Source of the DNA: Nocardia sp. BMG111209
GTDB lineage: Bacteria; Actinomycetota; Actinomycetes; Mycobacteriales; Mycobacteriaceae
DNA length: 64,000 nucleotides
Direction of reading: 5' to 3'
Assembly: GCF_000381925.1 (NCBI RefSeq)
Contig: NZ_KB907309.1
Location: forward strand, 1,054,001-1,118,000
Shown here: piece after piece, positions 21,950-31,157 of the stretch
How the letters are laid out: every line of letters starts with the position of its first letter
How positions within the stretch are numbered: position 1 is the stretch's first letter
Notes under the pieces: generated by a model
Seen by the model: the letters and a program-made list of their open reading frames with translations, nothing else
Database searches by the model: none
What the model was told of the DNA's origin: nothing
Program-made: the position numbers and the translations under genes

Positions 21950-21998
21950 CCTGTTTTAGAAGAAGTTATTCAAGGAAGAGAACTGCAGTAGTAGTAGG
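21950..21998. other. Candidate DNA unwinding element of oriC
   Basis: The lowest-GC stretch of the origin (CTGTTTTAGAAGAAGTTATT followed by an A/G-rich run and GTAGTAGTAG). It is flanked by DnaA-box-like sites at 21938-21946 and by the adjacent pair at 22002-22010 and 22011-22019. Melting there is an inference from composition and position. Confidence 0.55.
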
Positions 21999-22073
21999 CA
22001 CTGTGGATTCTGTGGACTTCGGCCATATCCGCAGGTGGGAACGTGTGGCGGCATGGGGATGTCCGGCGGGTGT

Positions 22074-22413
22074 CTCGAGGATGAACGGGGAGACGCTGTG
22101 GACGCCGCGGAACTGTCCCACGGTCATCCTCGAGCCATCCTCGAGTTCTCCCCGGAGAACGGGCCGGTTGTACACACTGTGCGTAATCCGGTGCACAAGC
22201 AGGGGATTCCTCGAGGACTCCACCGGGACTCCTCGAGGAATCCACATGCCGAATCGGCCGTCCGCGCAGGTCAGGTCCCGTGGATGAATTCGCCTGTGGG
22301 AACTGTGGATCACTGCCTGTGGGCAAAGCCGCGCACGCCCTGTGCGCAGACCTGTGGGAAACCAGTGGACAACAACGGTTGTCCTCGAGGACTCCACAAG
22401 AATTCCTCGAGGA
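22074..22413. repeat. Phased CTCGAG/TCCTCGAGGA palindromes in oriC
   Basis: CTCGAG occurs at 22074, 22129, 22140, 22210, 22232, 22384 and 22406. Four are extended to the perfect 10-bp palindrome TCCTCGAGGA (22208, 22230, 22382, 22404). Spacings include 11, 22, 22 and 55 bp, that is, multiples of about one helical turn. An 18-bp direct repeat, ATTCCTCGAGGACTCCAC, occurs at 22206 and 22402. The palindromes are followed by (C/A)TCCAC, making composite units with DnaA-box-like sequence. Confidence 0.8.
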
Positions 22414-22423
22414 CTCCACACCA

Positions 22424-22465
22424 CGAAAAAGCCGATCCCCCCAGGTCAACCGGGGGGATCGGCTT
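22424..22465 (-). terminator. Intrinsic terminator of dnaA
   Basis: The arms 22429-22442 and 22452-22465 make a perfect 14-bp stem (core GCCGATCCCCCC) with a 9-nt loop, followed on the minus strand by TTTTTCG. It starts 11 bp after the dnaA stop and should keep dnaA transcription out of oriC. Confidence 0.9.
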
Positions 22466-22476
22466 GTGGAGAACGA

Positions 22477-24282
22477 TCAGCGGGAACGCTGTTTGATTCG
22501 GGCTGTGAGTTCCTGAACCTGGTCGTACACGCGGCGCCGCTCGGTCATCTCCTTGCGTACCTTCTTCTCCGCGTACATCACCGTGGTGTGGTCGCGGCCG
22601 AACGCCTGCCCGATCTTCGGCAGCGACAGATCGGTGAGCTCCCGGCACAGGTACATCGCGATCTGCCGGGCCTGGGCCAGCGGCCGCGCCTTACCTGGGC
22701 CGGTCAGCTCCTCGAGCGTGGTGTTGAAGTACTCCGCGGTGACGGCCATGATCGTCGACGCGGTGATCTCCAGCGTGGTGGTGTCCGGCATCAGATCCCG
22801 CAGCACCACCTCCGCCAGCGACAGATCCAGCGGCTGACCGTTCAGCGAGGCGAAGGCGGTGACGCGGATGAGCGCACCCTCCAGCTCCCGGATGTTGCGC
22901 TCGACCCGGCTGGCGATGAGTTCCAGCACGTCGTGCGGCACGTCCAGCCGGTCCATCCGGGCCTTCTTGCGCAGGATGGCGATCCGGGTCTCGAGCTCCG
23001 GCGGCTGCACATCGGTGATCAGCCCCCATTCGAACCGGGTGCGTAACCGCTCCTCCAGGGTGGCGAGCTGTTTCGGCGGCCGATCCGAGGAGACGACGAT
23101 CTGCTTGTTCGCGTTGTGCAGGGTGTTGAAGGTGTGGAAGAACTCCTCCTGGATGCCTTCCTTACCCTCGATGAACTGGATGTCGTCGACCAGCAGGATG
23201 TCGGTCTCGCGATAGCGGCGCTTGAACGCGACCTTCCGATCGTCGCGGAGGCTGTTGATGAAGTCGTTGGTGAACTCCTCGGTGGACACGTACTTGACGC
23301 GCATCCCCGGGAACAGGCGCTGGGCGTAGTGACCGGCCGCGTGTAATAAGTGGGTTTTACCCAAACCCGAAGCGCCCCAGACGAACAACGGGTTGTACGC
23401 ACGCGCCGGCGCCTCCGCGATGGCGACCGCGGCGGCATGCGCGAAGCGGTTGGACGCCCCGATGACGAAGGTCTCGAAGGTGTATTTGGCGTTCAGGCTC
23501 GCCGCCGACGGCGCGGCCGCCTGCTGCGGCGGCTCCGGCGGCTTGTTGAAATAGGTCGGCCACGAGTTGCGGACGTTCACCACCGGCTCGTCGTCCTCGG
23601 CCTGATCCTCGATCGGGCGGCGGCCGACCGGCACCGCCGGGGCCGGCGGCGTCGGTTCCGGGGCGAACAACGACTCCTGCCGGGCGGCATCCGCGCCCCC
23701 GCGCATCGGGGGCAGGTCCAGGTCACGACGGGCGGGCCGCATGGACCCGCCCTCGTCATCGTCCGGCAATTCTCCGGCCACCGGTTGCGGTGGGAACGCG
23801 GGCTGGGGATAGTCCGGGCGCGTGGCGTAGTCACCGGGGGCGTGATAGCGCGGCGGTGCATAGTCGGCGGGGGTGGCGTAGTCCGGGGCGGCCGGGTAAC
23901 CCACCGGTTCGCGCGGGGTTTCGCGGGGACGTTCGGGCCGGGAGGTGAGCCGGGCGTGGCGGGGTGAGGCGGCCGGCCGATCGACCGGCGGGGTGGCCGG
24001 CGCGGCGATGCGGACCCCGAGTCCCTCCACCTGGGGGCCGAGCCGGCGGGCCAGCGAACGGAGAATCGGCTCGCGCAGATCGCGTTCGATGGCCTCCTGG
24101 GCCAGTGACGACGGCACCGACAGCAGCGCGAAACCCTGGGCCACGGTCAGCGGCCTGACCAGGCCCAACCAGGCTTTCTGGGCGTTGCTCACCGGCGGGA
24201 TGACCCCATCGGCCGAGCCGGTGGTGAGTTCGGCCACCACCTCGGGCCAGACGGCGGTCAACACGTTCTGCTCGTCGTCCAC
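22477..24282 (-). CDS. dnaA: Chromosomal replication initiator protein DnaA
   Basis: 601 aa from the GTG at 24282, which has GGGGAGG eight bases upstream. The frame stays open far upstream, but that part lacks similarity. Domain I (about 1-85) is followed by an unusually long domain II (about 90-260) rich in Pro, Tyr, Ala and Asp. The AAA+ domain has Walker [10 protein letters not shown] (about 305) and Walker B LLVDDIQF (about 365). Domain IV carries the DNA-binding signature [14 protein letters not shown] (about 567). M. tuberculosis DnaA is 507 aa, so the extra length is in the linker. DnaA-box-like sites upstream suggest autoregulation. Confidence 0.97.
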   Translation of the reverse strand: MDDEQNVLTAVWPEVVAELTTGSADGVIPPVSNAQKAWLGLVRPLTVAQGFALLSVPSSLAQEAIERDLREPILRSLARRLGPQVEGLGVRIAAPATPPVDRPAASPRHARLTSRPERPRETPREPVGYPAAPDYATPADYAPPRYHAPGDYATRPDYPQPAFPPQPVAGELPDDDEGGSMRPARRDLDLPPMRGGADAARQESLFAPEPTPPAPAVPVGRRPIEDQAEDDEPVVNVRNSWPTYFNKPPEPPQQAAAPSAASLNAKYTFETFVIGASNRFAHAAAVAIAEAPARAYNPLFVWGASGLGKTHLLHAAGHYAQRLFPGMRVKYVSTEEFTNDFINSLRDDRKVAFKRRYRETDILLVDDIQFIEGKEGIQEEFFHTFNTLHNANKQIVVSSDRPPKQLATLEERLRTRFEWGLITDVQPPELETRIAILRKKARMDRLDVPHDVLELIASRVERNIRELEGALIRVTAFASLNGQPLDLSLAEVVLRDLMPDTTTLEITASTIMAVTAEYFNTTLEELTGPGKARPLAQARQIAMYLCRELTDLSLPKIGQAFGRDHTTVMYAEKKVRKEMTERRRVYDQVQELTARIKQRSR

Positions 24283-24880
24283 GTAGGTTTCCTCCCCGCA
24301 AGATAGATCGATAGGAGCAGACGGTGCCACGCCTGTGTCCGAAGCAGCACGGGCATCGGCACTGATCGGCGACGAGCCGTCCGGTGGGCGGGTGGCTGGT
24401 ACGAATATGCCACTCCGGGGGTATTTCCACACAATTATCCACAGATGTGGAGAACCACAGTGCTGTGAGTTGCGCGGCTGGAGTTCGTCACTTGCCGAGG
24501 CACTTCGCCATCGATCAGCTAACTTCTGGCTACGCACAGTATCCGGGGTGTGAACCGGTAGCAAGGGACCGGTATCGACGCCGTGTCGCGGCACGTCGGG
24601 CCCGGTTTCGGCGGCCGCGGCAACCGTCCGCGCCGATACTCGGGCGGCGTGTCGGGGTACCCCGAGTTTGACCCTGCCGCAGCCGATCAGTACTCTCGTA
24701 CAGTCACCCATTGCCCGAGGTGGCGGCTGCTTGCTGCCCGGGCCGCGATGGGCGTTGCGCCGATGGCGTGTCGATGAGTCCCCGACTCGACGACATCGCT
24801 CTGCGTCGCGAAGAACTGGTTTCACCGCACAAGCTACGGGTGCCTCGAAGGGCGCCCAATCGACTCGAGGAGTGTTGACC
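24283..24880. promoter_or_regulatory. dnaA-rpmH divergent promoter region (598 bp)
   Basis: No gene seen. Divergent promoters for dnaA (minus) and rpmH (plus) must lie here. A perfect TTATCCACA (24435-24443) with a neighbouring TTTCCACAC (24425-24433) and a reverse TTCTCCACA (24446-24454) sits about 150 bp before the dnaA start, a good candidate for DnaA autorepression and an accessory part of the origin. The rpmH side shows GAGGAG as ribosome-binding site but no certain promoter hexamers. Confidence 0.6.
24425..24454. promoter_or_regulatory. DnaA-box cluster upstream of dnaA
   Basis: Three TCCACA-containing 9-mers in 30 bp, the central one (24435-24443) a perfect TTATCCACA. The location before dnaA fits autoregulation; binding is inferred. 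Confidence 0.65.
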
Positions 24881-25024
24881 GTGGCCAAGGGCAAGCGGAC
24901 GTTCCAGCCGAACAACCGTCGTCGTGCACGGGTTCACGGATTCCGTCTCCGGATGCGCACCCGTGCGGGCCGCGCCATCGTTTCGGCGCGCCGCGGCAAG
25001 GGCCGCGCCAAGCTCACGGCCTGA
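24881..25024 (+). CDS. rpmH: 50S ribosomal protein bL34
   Basis: 47 aa, starting at the GTG of [20 protein letters not shown] (GAGGAG lies eight bases upstream). Nearly all residues match the bL34 consensus, including [11 protein letters not shown] and the basic C-terminus. It is a large-subunit protein and the first gene of the rpmH-rnpA-yidD-yidC-jag unit read away from oriC. Apparent upstream in-frame extension is non-conserved. Confidence 0.97.
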   Translation: MAKGKRTFQPNNRRRARVHGFRLRMRTRAGRAIVSARRGKGRAKLTA

Positions 25025-25103
25025 TCCGTCGGCACCGGCATCATGCCCCGTCCGCCGTACGGTCCACTGCCTCCCTCCCCCCGTTACGCGCTCGGACACT
25101 CGG

Positions 25104-25601
25104 GTGTTGCCTGAGCCGTATCGGCTGCATCATCGTGCTGATTTCTCCCGGACGGTGCGCAGTGGCCGACGAGTCGGGAGGCATGATGTCGTCGTGCATC
25201 TACTGCAGCCGTCCCCGGCCGTGTCCGGGGACGAGCGGTATCCGGCTATCCGCGTCGGGGGGCCGCGGTTCGGATTGATCGTCAGCAAGGCGGTGGGCAC
25301 CGCGGTGGTACGACACCGCGTGGCCCGCCGCCTGCGTCATATGTGCGCCGGTTTGATCGATGAGCTGCCCGATGGGTCGGACGTCGTCATCCGCGCGCTC
25401 CCCGGCGCCGCCGGTGCCTCTGCCGCCGAACTCGAGCGGCAGGTGCGGGCCGCGTTACGGCGGCTACTGCCCGAGAACCGTTCGGCCTCCCGTGACGGCT
25501 TTGATTCACGTGAAACATCGATGCAGGGTGACGGATCCCGGATGTCACGTGACACTCGAAGTATGACCGCCAGGGATACGGCCGAAGACCGGCCGTCATG
25601 A
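25104..25601 (+). CDS. rnpA: Ribonuclease P protein component
   Basis: 165 aa from GTG 25104 (MLPEPYRLHHRADF), an N-terminus typical of RnpA. The RNR motif region reads GTAVVRHRVARRLRH, and FGLIVSKAVG supplies the conserved strand. The protein binds RNase P RNA and helps mature tRNA 5' ends. The C-terminal 40 residues beyond the usual 120 are polar, rich in Arg, Asp and Ser, and contain the parS-like sequence at DNA level. It overlaps yidD by ATGA. Confidence 0.93.
   Translation: MLPEPYRLHHRADFSRTVRSGRRVGRHDVVVHLLQPSPAVSGDERYPAIRVGGPRFGLIVSKAVGTAVVRHRVARRLRHMCAGLIDELPDGSDVVIRALPGAAGASAAELERQVRAALRRLLPENRSASRDGFDSRETSMQGDGSRMSRDTRSMTARDTAEDRPS
25502..25517. promoter_or_regulatory. parS site inside the 3' end of rnpA
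   Basis: TGATTCACGTGAAACA matches parS (TGTTTCACGTGAAACA) at 15 of 16 positions. It lies in the poorly conserved tail of rnpA, where coding constraint is weak. A second palindrome, TGTCACGTGACA, follows at 25543-25554 but has a different spacing. Confidence 0.8.
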
Positions 25602-25975
25602 CCGGATTCCGGATGGTGGCCCGGCTGCCCGTGAATCTGCTGATCTTTCTCATCGAGCTGTACCGGACCTACGTCTCCCCCACTCGCATGCCGGTGTGCC
25701 GGTTCACCCCCACCTGTAGCGAGTACGCGGTGACCGCGCTGCGCACCCGAGGACTGTTCGTCGGCCTCGGATTGACGGCCGTCCGATTGGCCAAGTGCGC
25801 GCCCTGGCACCCTGGTGGGTGGGACCCCGTTCCGGAGTCGAAGCGGCACCGCGCAGCCGCCCCGGTTGCGGATGCGGCCGTCAGCGTTCCGGCCGAGAAC
25901 AGGTCGGCCGACGACAAGCCTTGGAATAGGTCTCCGCATGCGGTGACCGGCGACACGACCGACGGGAGTACATAG
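25598..25975 (+). CDS. yidD: Membrane protein insertion efficiency factor YidD
   Basis: 125 aa. The conserved core occupies the first 85 residues: an amphipathic start, [23 protein letters not shown] with the Cys pattern of the family (given in part: [11 protein letters not shown]), and the [13 protein letters not shown] motif. It is a peripheral inner-membrane protein that assists YidC/Sec insertion. The C-terminal 40 residues are an unconserved polar tail. It overlaps rnpA by four bases and lies four bases before yidC, so translation is coupled. Confidence 0.93.
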   Translation: MTGFRMVARLPVNLLIFLIELYRTYVSPTRMPVCRFTPTCSEYAVTALRTRGLFVGLGLTAVRLAKCAPWHPGGWDPVPESKRHRAAAPVADAAVSVPAENRSADDKPWNRSPHAVTGDTTDGST

Positions 25976-25979
25976 AGCC

Positions 25980-27131
25980 GTGCTCGACTTCATCTACTAT
26001 CCGGTGTCCGGAATCTTGTGGTTCTGGCACCGAGTCTTCGGGTTTGCCTTCGGCATGGACAGCGGGCTCGCCTGGGCCCTTGCCGTGGTATTCCTGGTCT
26101 TCACGCTGCGGCTGGTGCTGTACAAGCCGTTCGTGAAGCAGGTGCGAACCACCCGGCAGATGCAGGAGCTTCAGCCGCAGATCAAGGCGTTGCAGGCGAA
26201 GTACAAGAACGACCGCCAGAAGATGGCGGTCGAGATGCAGAAGCTGCAGAAGGACCACGGCTTCAACCCGCTGATGGGCTGTCTGCCGGTGCTGGCCCAG
26301 GTGCCGGTCTTCATCGGTCTGTATCACGTCCTGCGATCGTTCAACCGGGTCGGCGGCAGCTCCGGCTTCGCCGGTTTCGGCAAGACTCCCGCCATGAGCG
26401 CGTACCAGAACGCGCACACCGCCAACTACCTCTTCGACGCCGACGACGTGCAGTCGTTCCTGCGGGCCCGCATCTTCGGGGCGCCCATCTCGGCGGCGAT
26501 CACCACGCCCAAGGCTCAGCTGGAAGCGTTCGCCGATTACGGCGGCATCCCGCACATCGTGAATATGGCCGCGGTGGCGATTCCGCTGATGATCATCGCC
26601 GGCCTGGCGACGCACTTCAACGCGCGTGCCTCGGTGGCCCGGCAGACCGAAGCGGCGGCCGCCAACCCGCAGGCCGCCATGATGAACAAGCTCGCGCTCT
26701 ACGTGTTCCCGCTCGGTGTGATGGTCGGTGGTCCGTTCCTGCCGATCGCGATCCTGCTCTACTGGGTGTCCAACAACATCTGGACCTACGGGCAGCAGCA
26801 CCTGGTCTTCGGCCGGATCGATAAGGAAGAACAGGCGAAGAAGCAGGAGGCGCTGGATCGCCGTGCGCAGAACGCGCCCAAGCCCGGCGCCAAACCGCTC
26901 GATCCCAAGAAGAAATCCGCCGCCGTGGACGCTCCGATCATCGATGCGCCGACCGAGGACGACACCACCGCCCGCAACGGCCGGCCGAAGGACACCACGC
27001 CGACCGCCTCGCAGAACGGCTCCGCCGGGAAGACGTCGGGTAAGGCGGGCGCCTCGTCCGGCCGGCCGGGCCAGGGTAACCGGAAGCGGTCCGGGAATCG
27101 TGGCCGGCCGAATCAGAAGAAGCGCCGCTGA
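25980..27131 (+). CDS. yidC: Membrane protein insertase YidC
   Basis: 383 aa, Oxa1/YidC family. The start [17 protein letters not shown] contains the first membrane segment. The hydrophilic groove loop with [19 protein letters not shown] precedes the [20 protein letters not shown] helix (given in part: [14 protein letters not shown]). Further helices lie at about 195-215 and 240-275. The C-terminal 90 residues form a Lys/Arg-rich tail, which in this family can contact ribosomes. It inserts membrane proteins alone or with Sec. The GTG start directly follows yidD. Confidence 0.95.
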   Translation: MLDFIYYPVSGILWFWHRVFGFAFGMDSGLAWALAVVFLVFTLRLVLYKPFVKQVRTTRQMQELQPQIKALQAKYKNDRQKMAVEMQKLQKDHGFNPLMGCLPVLAQVPVFIGLYHVLRSFNRVGGSSGFAGFGKTPAMSAYQNAHTANYLFDADDVQSFLRARIFGAPISAAITTPKAQLEAFADYGGIPHIVNMAAVAIPLMIIAGLATHFNARASVARQTEAAAANPQAAMMNKLALYVFPLGVMVGGPFLPIAILLYWVSNNIWTYGQQHLVFGRIDKEEQAKKQEALDRRAQNAPKPGAKPLDPKKKSAAVDAPIIDAPTEDDTTARNGRPKDTTPTASQNGSAGKTSGKAGASSGRPGQGNRKRSGNRGRPNQKKRR

Positions 27132-27205
27132 CCCTGGGCATCCCGGTGCCGGCGGGGTCCGGTACCGGATTCGACGACGAATGATGCAGATGAAGGAAAC
27201 GACAC

Positions 27206-27775
27206 ATGACTGTTGAGACCGACGGAGGGGACGCGACGGTGGCACTGGACACCTCGGCGGCGGACCCGGCGCAGACCGAACTGGATGCGGTCGGCGACGA
27301 TGTGAACGACAGCGAGGAGGCGCTGATCGAGGAGGGCGAGATCGCCGGCGACTATCTCGAGCAACTGCTGGATGTGCTCGACTTCGATGGTGATATCGAC
27401 CTGGACGTGGAGGGCGATCGGGCCGTCGTGAGCATCGACGGCGGCCGCGATCTGTCGAAGTTGGTCGGCCGACGTGGTGAGGTCCTCGACGCCCTCCAGG
27501 AACTGACCCGGCTGGCCGTGCAGCAGGCGACGGGTGTCCGTAGTCGCCTGATGCTCGACGTGGCCGGCTGGCGGGCCAAGCGTCGCTCGGAGTTGAGCAC
27601 GCTCGGCTCCGAGGCGGCGCAGCGGGTGCTCTCCTCCGGTGAGCCGGAATCCCTGTCGCCGATGACCCCCTTCGAGCGCAAGATCGTGCACGATGCGGTG
27701 TCGTCGGTGGACGGGGTCACCAGCGAGAGCGAGGGCGCCGAGCCCAATCGCTATGTGGTGGTTCTGCCGAGCTGA
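27206..27775 (+). CDS. jag: RNA-binding protein KhpB/Jag (KH and R3H domains)
   Basis: 189 aa. An acidic N-terminus is followed by a KH domain (about 55-115) with GRRGEVLDALQEL, and an R3H domain (about 125-189) with the key Arg and His in FERKIVHDAV, ending NRYVVVLPS. The family binds RNA and in Gram-positives affects cell-wall synthesis and division. It is the last gene of the rpmH operon; a strong terminator follows 18 bp downstream. Confidence 0.93.
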   Translation: MTVETDGGDATVALDTSAADPAQTELDAVGDDVNDSEEALIEEGEIAGDYLEQLLDVLDFDGDIDLDVEGDRAVVSIDGGRDLSKLVGRRGEVLDALQELTRLAVQQATGVRSRLMLDVAGWRAKRRSELSTLGSEAAQRVLSSGEPESLSPMTPFERKIVHDAVSSVDGVTSESEGAEPNRYVVVLPS

Positions 27776-27793
27776 TCGACAGGTCGCTCATCG

Positions 27794-27830
27794 GGCCCCC
27801 GGTTCTCGGAACCGGGGGCCTTACTCTTGT
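27794..27830 (+). terminator. Intrinsic terminator after jag
   Basis: 12-bp perfect stem, arms 27794-27805 and 27809-27820 (GGCCCCCGGTTC), three-base loop, followed by TTACTCTTGT. It separates the rpmH-to-jag unit from rsmG-parA-parB. Confidence 0.85.
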
Positions 27831-27857
27831 CCGAGGTAAGCGGATCCGAAGGGAAGG

Positions 27858-28613
27858 ATGTTTCACGTGGAACGAGGCCGGGACCAATCCCCCGCTGCGG
27901 CGGCGGATACCGAGGGTCCGGACGCGAACGTCACTGTGACATCGGAGCCGCCGGTGGTCGCCGCCCGAGTGTTCGGCGATCGGCTGCCGCTGGCGCGCCG
28001 GTATTGGGAGCTGCTGTCGACGGCGGGCGTCGAGCGCGGACTGATCGGCCCCCGGGAGGTGCCGCGGCTGTGGGATCGGCACATCCTCAATTGCGCGGTG
28101 CTCGGCGAACTCGTTCCGGCGGACGCCACCATCGTGGACATCGGGAGCGGAGCGGGACTGCCCGGCATCCCACTCGCGCTGGCGCGGCCGGATCTCCGGA
28201 TCACGTTGGTGGAACCGCTGTTGCGCCGTACCGTCTTCCTGTCGGAGTTCATCGAATCGGCCGGCCTGCCGGTGGCGGTGGTGCGCGGCCGCGCGGAGGA
28301 GCCGGCCGTGCTGGCCGCGGCCGGCGAGGCGGATGTGGTGACCTCGCGCGCGGTCGCCCCGCTGGGCAAGCTGGCGCGGTGGTCGCTCCCCCTCGTTCGC
28401 GATCACGGCCGGATGCTCGCGCTGAAGGGGTCGAGCGCGGCGGAGGAGATCGAGCGCGATCGGGTGGAACTGACCCGGCTGGGTGGCGGCGCGGCCGAGG
28501 TGCTCGAATGCGGAGCCGGAATCGTCGATCCGCCGACGGTTGTCGTGAGCGTCGAACGGCTCCCCCGCCCATCGCGTACGGCGGGCGGAAAGCGCGGCCG
28601 GAACCGTCGCTGA
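27858..28613 (+). CDS. rsmG: 16S rRNA m7G527 methyltransferase RsmG
   Basis: 251 aa. It methylates N7 of G527 in 16S rRNA; loss gives low-level streptomycin resistance in related bacteria. The SAM-binding motif is [16 protein letters not shown], with the RsmG-typical [12 protein letters not shown] before it and [13 protein letters not shown] after. The ATG start codon lies within a parS-like sequence. A GTG three codons later (27867) has better spacing from GGGAAGG and is a real alternative start. The C-terminus is basic. Confidence 0.94.
   Translation: MFHVERGRDQSPAAAADTEGPDANVTVTSEPPVVAARVFGDRLPLARRYWELLSTAGVERGLIGPREVPRLWDRHILNCAVLGELVPADATIVDIGSGAGLPGIPLALARPDLRITLVEPLLRRTVFLSEFIESAGLPVAVVRGRAEEPAVLAAAGEADVVTSRAVAPLGKLARWSLPLVRDHGRMLALKGSSAAEEIERDRVELTRLGGGAAEVLECGAGIVDPPTVVVSVERLPRPSRTAGGKRGRNRR
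27859..27874. promoter_or_regulatory. parS-like site at the rsmG start
   Basis: TGTTTCACGTGGAACG matches parS at 14 of 16 positions. It overlaps the first codons of rsmG, encoding Phe-His-Val-Glu. Confidence 0.75.
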
Positions 28614-28938
28614 GTCGGTCTCGGCGAGGCGATGTTTCATGTGAAACATCGCCGCACTCGGCGAGTCGCGCGATTCTGTGCGTGTCGCAACGGGATTGCT
28701 GCGGTTCAACTTCCGTATTGTGTCCGGTACTGGCAAGCTAAGTATCGTCGAGCGTGAGCGCATCCTCGCAGTGTCCGAAACCGCTCGCCGGACTGGTTCA
28801 GACAAGCTTCCGACGAGCTTCGGGCAGAGCGGATTACGTCCGCGCCTTGCTCAGCAGAGCCCTCCGGCTCCTGGAGCGATGCGGCACTGGTGCTGCGGCC
28901 GACACGCGTCTTGAAGTTCTTCGGTTAGGAGCCTGGGT
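28614..28938. promoter_or_regulatory. rsmG-parA spacer (325 bp) with parS
   Basis: No gene seen. It holds the parS site at 28633-28648, and the parAB promoter is expected in the remaining 290 bp. TAGGAG just before the parA ATG is the ribosome-binding site. Nothing else is distinctive. Confidence 0.55.
28633..28648. promoter_or_regulatory. parS site between rsmG and parA
   Basis: TGTTTCATGTGAAACA matches parS at 15 of 16 positions and is part of a longer near-palindrome (GCGATGTTTCA and TGAAACATCGC arms). Confidence 0.88.
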
Positions 28939-29922
28939 ATGTCGAACGGTCCAGCGAATGTTTCACGGGAAACAACATCGCGGGTGCCTGGAATGCTGGA
29001 AGGGAGCACCTACGAGTTGGACGAACTCAATCGAACCTCCTTCGGGAACATCTCTGCCGCTGATACCCCGATCGCCATCGAGGCGGAACGTGCCAGCCAG
29101 GTACTGCATCCTGGTTCCATGACGATCCCGAAGCCTCGCGAACAACGCATCATCACTGTCGCCAATCAAAAGGGAGGCGTCGGAAAGACCACCACGACCG
29201 TCAATCTCGCGGCGGCGCTCGCTCTGCAGGGTATGACCGTCCTCGTCATCGATCTCGATCCGCAGGGCAACGCGAGCACCGCGCTGGGCGTCGAGCATCA
29301 CTCCGGCGTGCCGTCCAGCTATGAACTGCTCATCGGCGAGATTCCGGTGCAGGACGCGATCCAGCAGAGCCCGCACAACGAACGGCTGCTGTGCATTCCG
29401 GCGACCATCGATCTGGCGGGTGCGGAGATCGAACTCGTCTCGATGGTGGCCCGGGAGGGCCGCCTCAAATCGGCCATCCAGGAAGCGAATCTGGCCGGCT
29501 ACGACATCGACTACGTGATGATCGACTGCCCGCCCTCGCTGGGCCTGCTGACGGTCAACGCGATGGTGGCGGCGAAGGAGGTGCTGATCCCGATCCAGTG
29601 CGAGTACTACGCGCTGGAGGGTGTGGGACAGCTGCTCCGCAACATCGGTCTGGTGCAGGCGCATCTGAATCCCGAATTGCACGTCTCCACCGTGATTCTC
29701 ACGATGTACGACGGCCGCACGAAGCTTGCCGACCAGGTTGCCGACGAAGTGCGCGGGCATTTCGGCGACGTGGTGCTCCGCTCGGTGATTCCGCGCAGTG
29801 TGAAGGTTTCGGAGGCACCGGGATTCGGCATGACCGTCCTGGATTACGATCCGGGTTCCCGCGGTGCGATGAGCTATCTCGACGCCGGTCGCGAAATCGC
29901 TTCGCGGGCAGTCGTGCGTTGA
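28939..29922 (+). CDS. parA: Chromosome partitioning ATPase ParA
   Basis: 327 aa. A 70-residue N-terminal extension precedes the deviant Walker A KGGVGKTT (about 79). Further motifs are [11 protein letters not shown] and the Walker B region [13 protein letters not shown]-dependent ATPase that moves ParB-parS complexes and, in actinobacteria, interacts with the polar scaffold DivIVA/Wag31. The early codons encoding NVSRETTS contain a parS site. It is followed by parB after 46 bp in the same direction. Confidence 0.96.
   Translation: MSNGPANVSRETTSRVPGMLEGSTYELDELNRTSFGNISAADTPIAIEAERASQVLHPGSMTIPKPREQRIITVANQKGGVGKTTTTVNLAAALALQGMTVLVIDLDPQGNASTALGVEHHSGVPSSYELLIGEIPVQDAIQQSPHNERLLCIPATIDLAGAEIELVSMVAREGRLKSAIQEANLAGYDIDYVMIDCPPSLGLLTVNAMVAAKEVLIPIQCEYYALEGVGQLLRNIGLVQAHLNPELHVSTVILTMYDGRTKLADQVADEVRGHFGDVVLRSVIPRSVKVSEAPGFGMTVLDYDPGSRGAMSYLDAGREIASRAVVR
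28958..28973. promoter_or_regulatory. parS site within the parA 5' end
   Basis: TGTTTCACGGGAAACA matches parS at 15 of 16 positions, starting 19 bases into the parA coding sequence. Confidence 0.85.
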
Positions 29923-29968
29923 CCGTGCGTGGCGTGGTGGTAATTCAGGGAAAGGGGCCGGTGGGCCG

Positions 29969-30970
29969 ATGAGTGGGGCGAAAAAGGGTGGTCTGGGACG
30001 GGGATTGGCCTCGCTGATCCCGACGGGTCCCGCCGAGGTACAGGGACTCGGTAATGCGGCGGCGAATACCGTGATCGGTCTCGACCCGATAGGTCCGCAT
30101 CCCGCGTCGGCCTATCTGCACCGGGTGCCCGACCCGGTGGAATCGGAGGCCGGGGCGGTTTATCGGGAGATCTCGCCGGACGATATCGAGCCGAACCCCC
30201 GCCAGCCCCGCCAGGTCTTCGAGCAGGAGGCCCTGGACGAGCTGATCCATTCCATTCGTGAGTTCGGTCTGATGCAGCCGATCGTGGTGCGCCGGGTCGA
30301 AGGATCGGCGACGCCGCGCTATCAGATCGTCATGGGCGAGCGGCGCTGGCGCGCTTGCCAATCCGCCGGCCTGAGCACGATCCCGGCGATCGTCCGGGAG
30401 ACCGCGGACGAATCCATGCTGCGCGACGCGCTGCTGGAGAACATCCATCGGGTGCAGCTCAATCCGCTCGAAGAGGCGGCGGCCTATTCCCAGCTGCTCG
30501 AGGAATTCGGGGTCACGCACGAGGAGCTGGCGAATCGGATCGGCCGATCCCGGCCCGTCGTCACGAATATGATCCGCCTGCTGAAACTGCCCATCCCGGT
30601 GCAGCGGCGGGTGGCGGCCGGCGTGCTGTCCGCCGGTCATGCCCGGGCGCTGCTCGGGCTCGAGGCAGGCGCCGAATCCCAGGAGAAGCTGGCCGAGCGG
30701 ATCGTGGCCGAGGGGCTGTCCGTCCGCGCCACCGAGGAGGCGGTCACCCTCGCCAACCGCTACCCCGAACCGGATGCCCGTCCCGCGGCCAAGCGGAAGC
30801 CGATCCACGCCCCCGGGCTGGACAAGGTCGCGGAGCGCCTGGCGAACTCCTTCGACACCCGGGTGACGGTGACGATGGGGAAGAAGAAGGGACGCATCGT
30901 CGTCGAATTCGGCGACGTCTCGGATCTGGAACGCATCGTCGGCCTGATGGAACAGGCCGAGCTTCAGTGA
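29969..30970 (+). CDS. parB: Chromosome partitioning protein ParB
   Basis: 333 aa. [16 protein letters not shown]-terminal ParA-contact motif is followed by a CTPase domain with NPRQPRQVF and GERRWRA (about 125), and a central helix-turn-helix (about 190-245: [16 protein letters not shown] stretch [14 protein letters not shown]) that binds parS. The C-terminal dimerisation domain ends LMEQAELQ. It forms CTP-dependent clamps spreading from the parS sites found nearby. The start follows a G-rich segment. Confidence 0.96.
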   Translation: MSGAKKGGLGRGLASLIPTGPAEVQGLGNAAANTVIGLDPIGPHPASAYLHRVPDPVESEAGAVYREISPDDIEPNPRQPRQVFEQEALDELIHSIREFGLMQPIVVRRVEGSATPRYQIVMGERRWRACQSAGLSTIPAIVRETADESMLRDALLENIHRVQLNPLEEAAAYSQLLEEFGVTHEELANRIGRSRPVVTNMIRLLKLPIPVQRRVAAGVLSAGHARALLGLEAGAESQEKLAERIVAEGLSVRATEEAVTLANRYPEPDARPAAKRKPIHAPGLDKVAERLANSFDTRVTVTMGKKKGRIVVEFGDVSDLERIVGLMEQAELQ

Positions 30971-31157
30971 CCGATCGATAGACCCGAAAAAGGCGCGTGC
31001 ACGCGAGATACTGGGCCCTGGCGTTGAAACGTCACTGTGACGATTCCGTTCGGGTATCGCCCGGTGATGGGCGGAGTGTCTCGGGTTGCCGTCGTCACAG
31101 ACAGCGATGGAAATGAGGCGTCTTGGGTTTGATCGCATATTCTTGCTGGCGGGAAGC

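Larger units (their letters stand above)
21547..22476. other. Origin of replication oriC (dnaA-dnaN intergenic region)
   Basis: 930 bp without genes between dnaA and dnaN, the standard place of actinobacterial oriC. DnaA-box-like 9-mers with at most two or three mismatches occur at 21938 (CTTTCCACA), 22002 and 22011 (reverse), 22097 (reverse), 22238, 22304 (reverse), 22364 (reverse, TTGTCCACT), 22390, 22412 and 22465 (reverse). None is perfect, as in mycobacterial origins. An AT-rich segment lies at 21950-21998. Seven CTCGAG words, four inside TCCTCGAGGA palindromes, lie at 22074-22411. The left 400 bp (21547-21937) shows nothing distinctive and should contain the dnaN promoter. Confidence 0.9.

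Noticed and set aside
22074..22413. CRISPR array in oriC
   Set aside because: Repeats are only 10-18 bp with irregular spacers and no cas genes; they are origin palindromes.
24283..24915. N-terminal extension of dnaA by over 200 codons
   Set aside because: No DnaA similarity upstream of the GTG at 24282, which has an ideal GGGGAGG; the extension would cross the dnaA promoter and DnaA boxes.
25543..25554. TGTCACGTGACA as an additional parS
   Set aside because: It shares the TCACGTGA centre but lacks the GTT/AAC arms at the right spacing.
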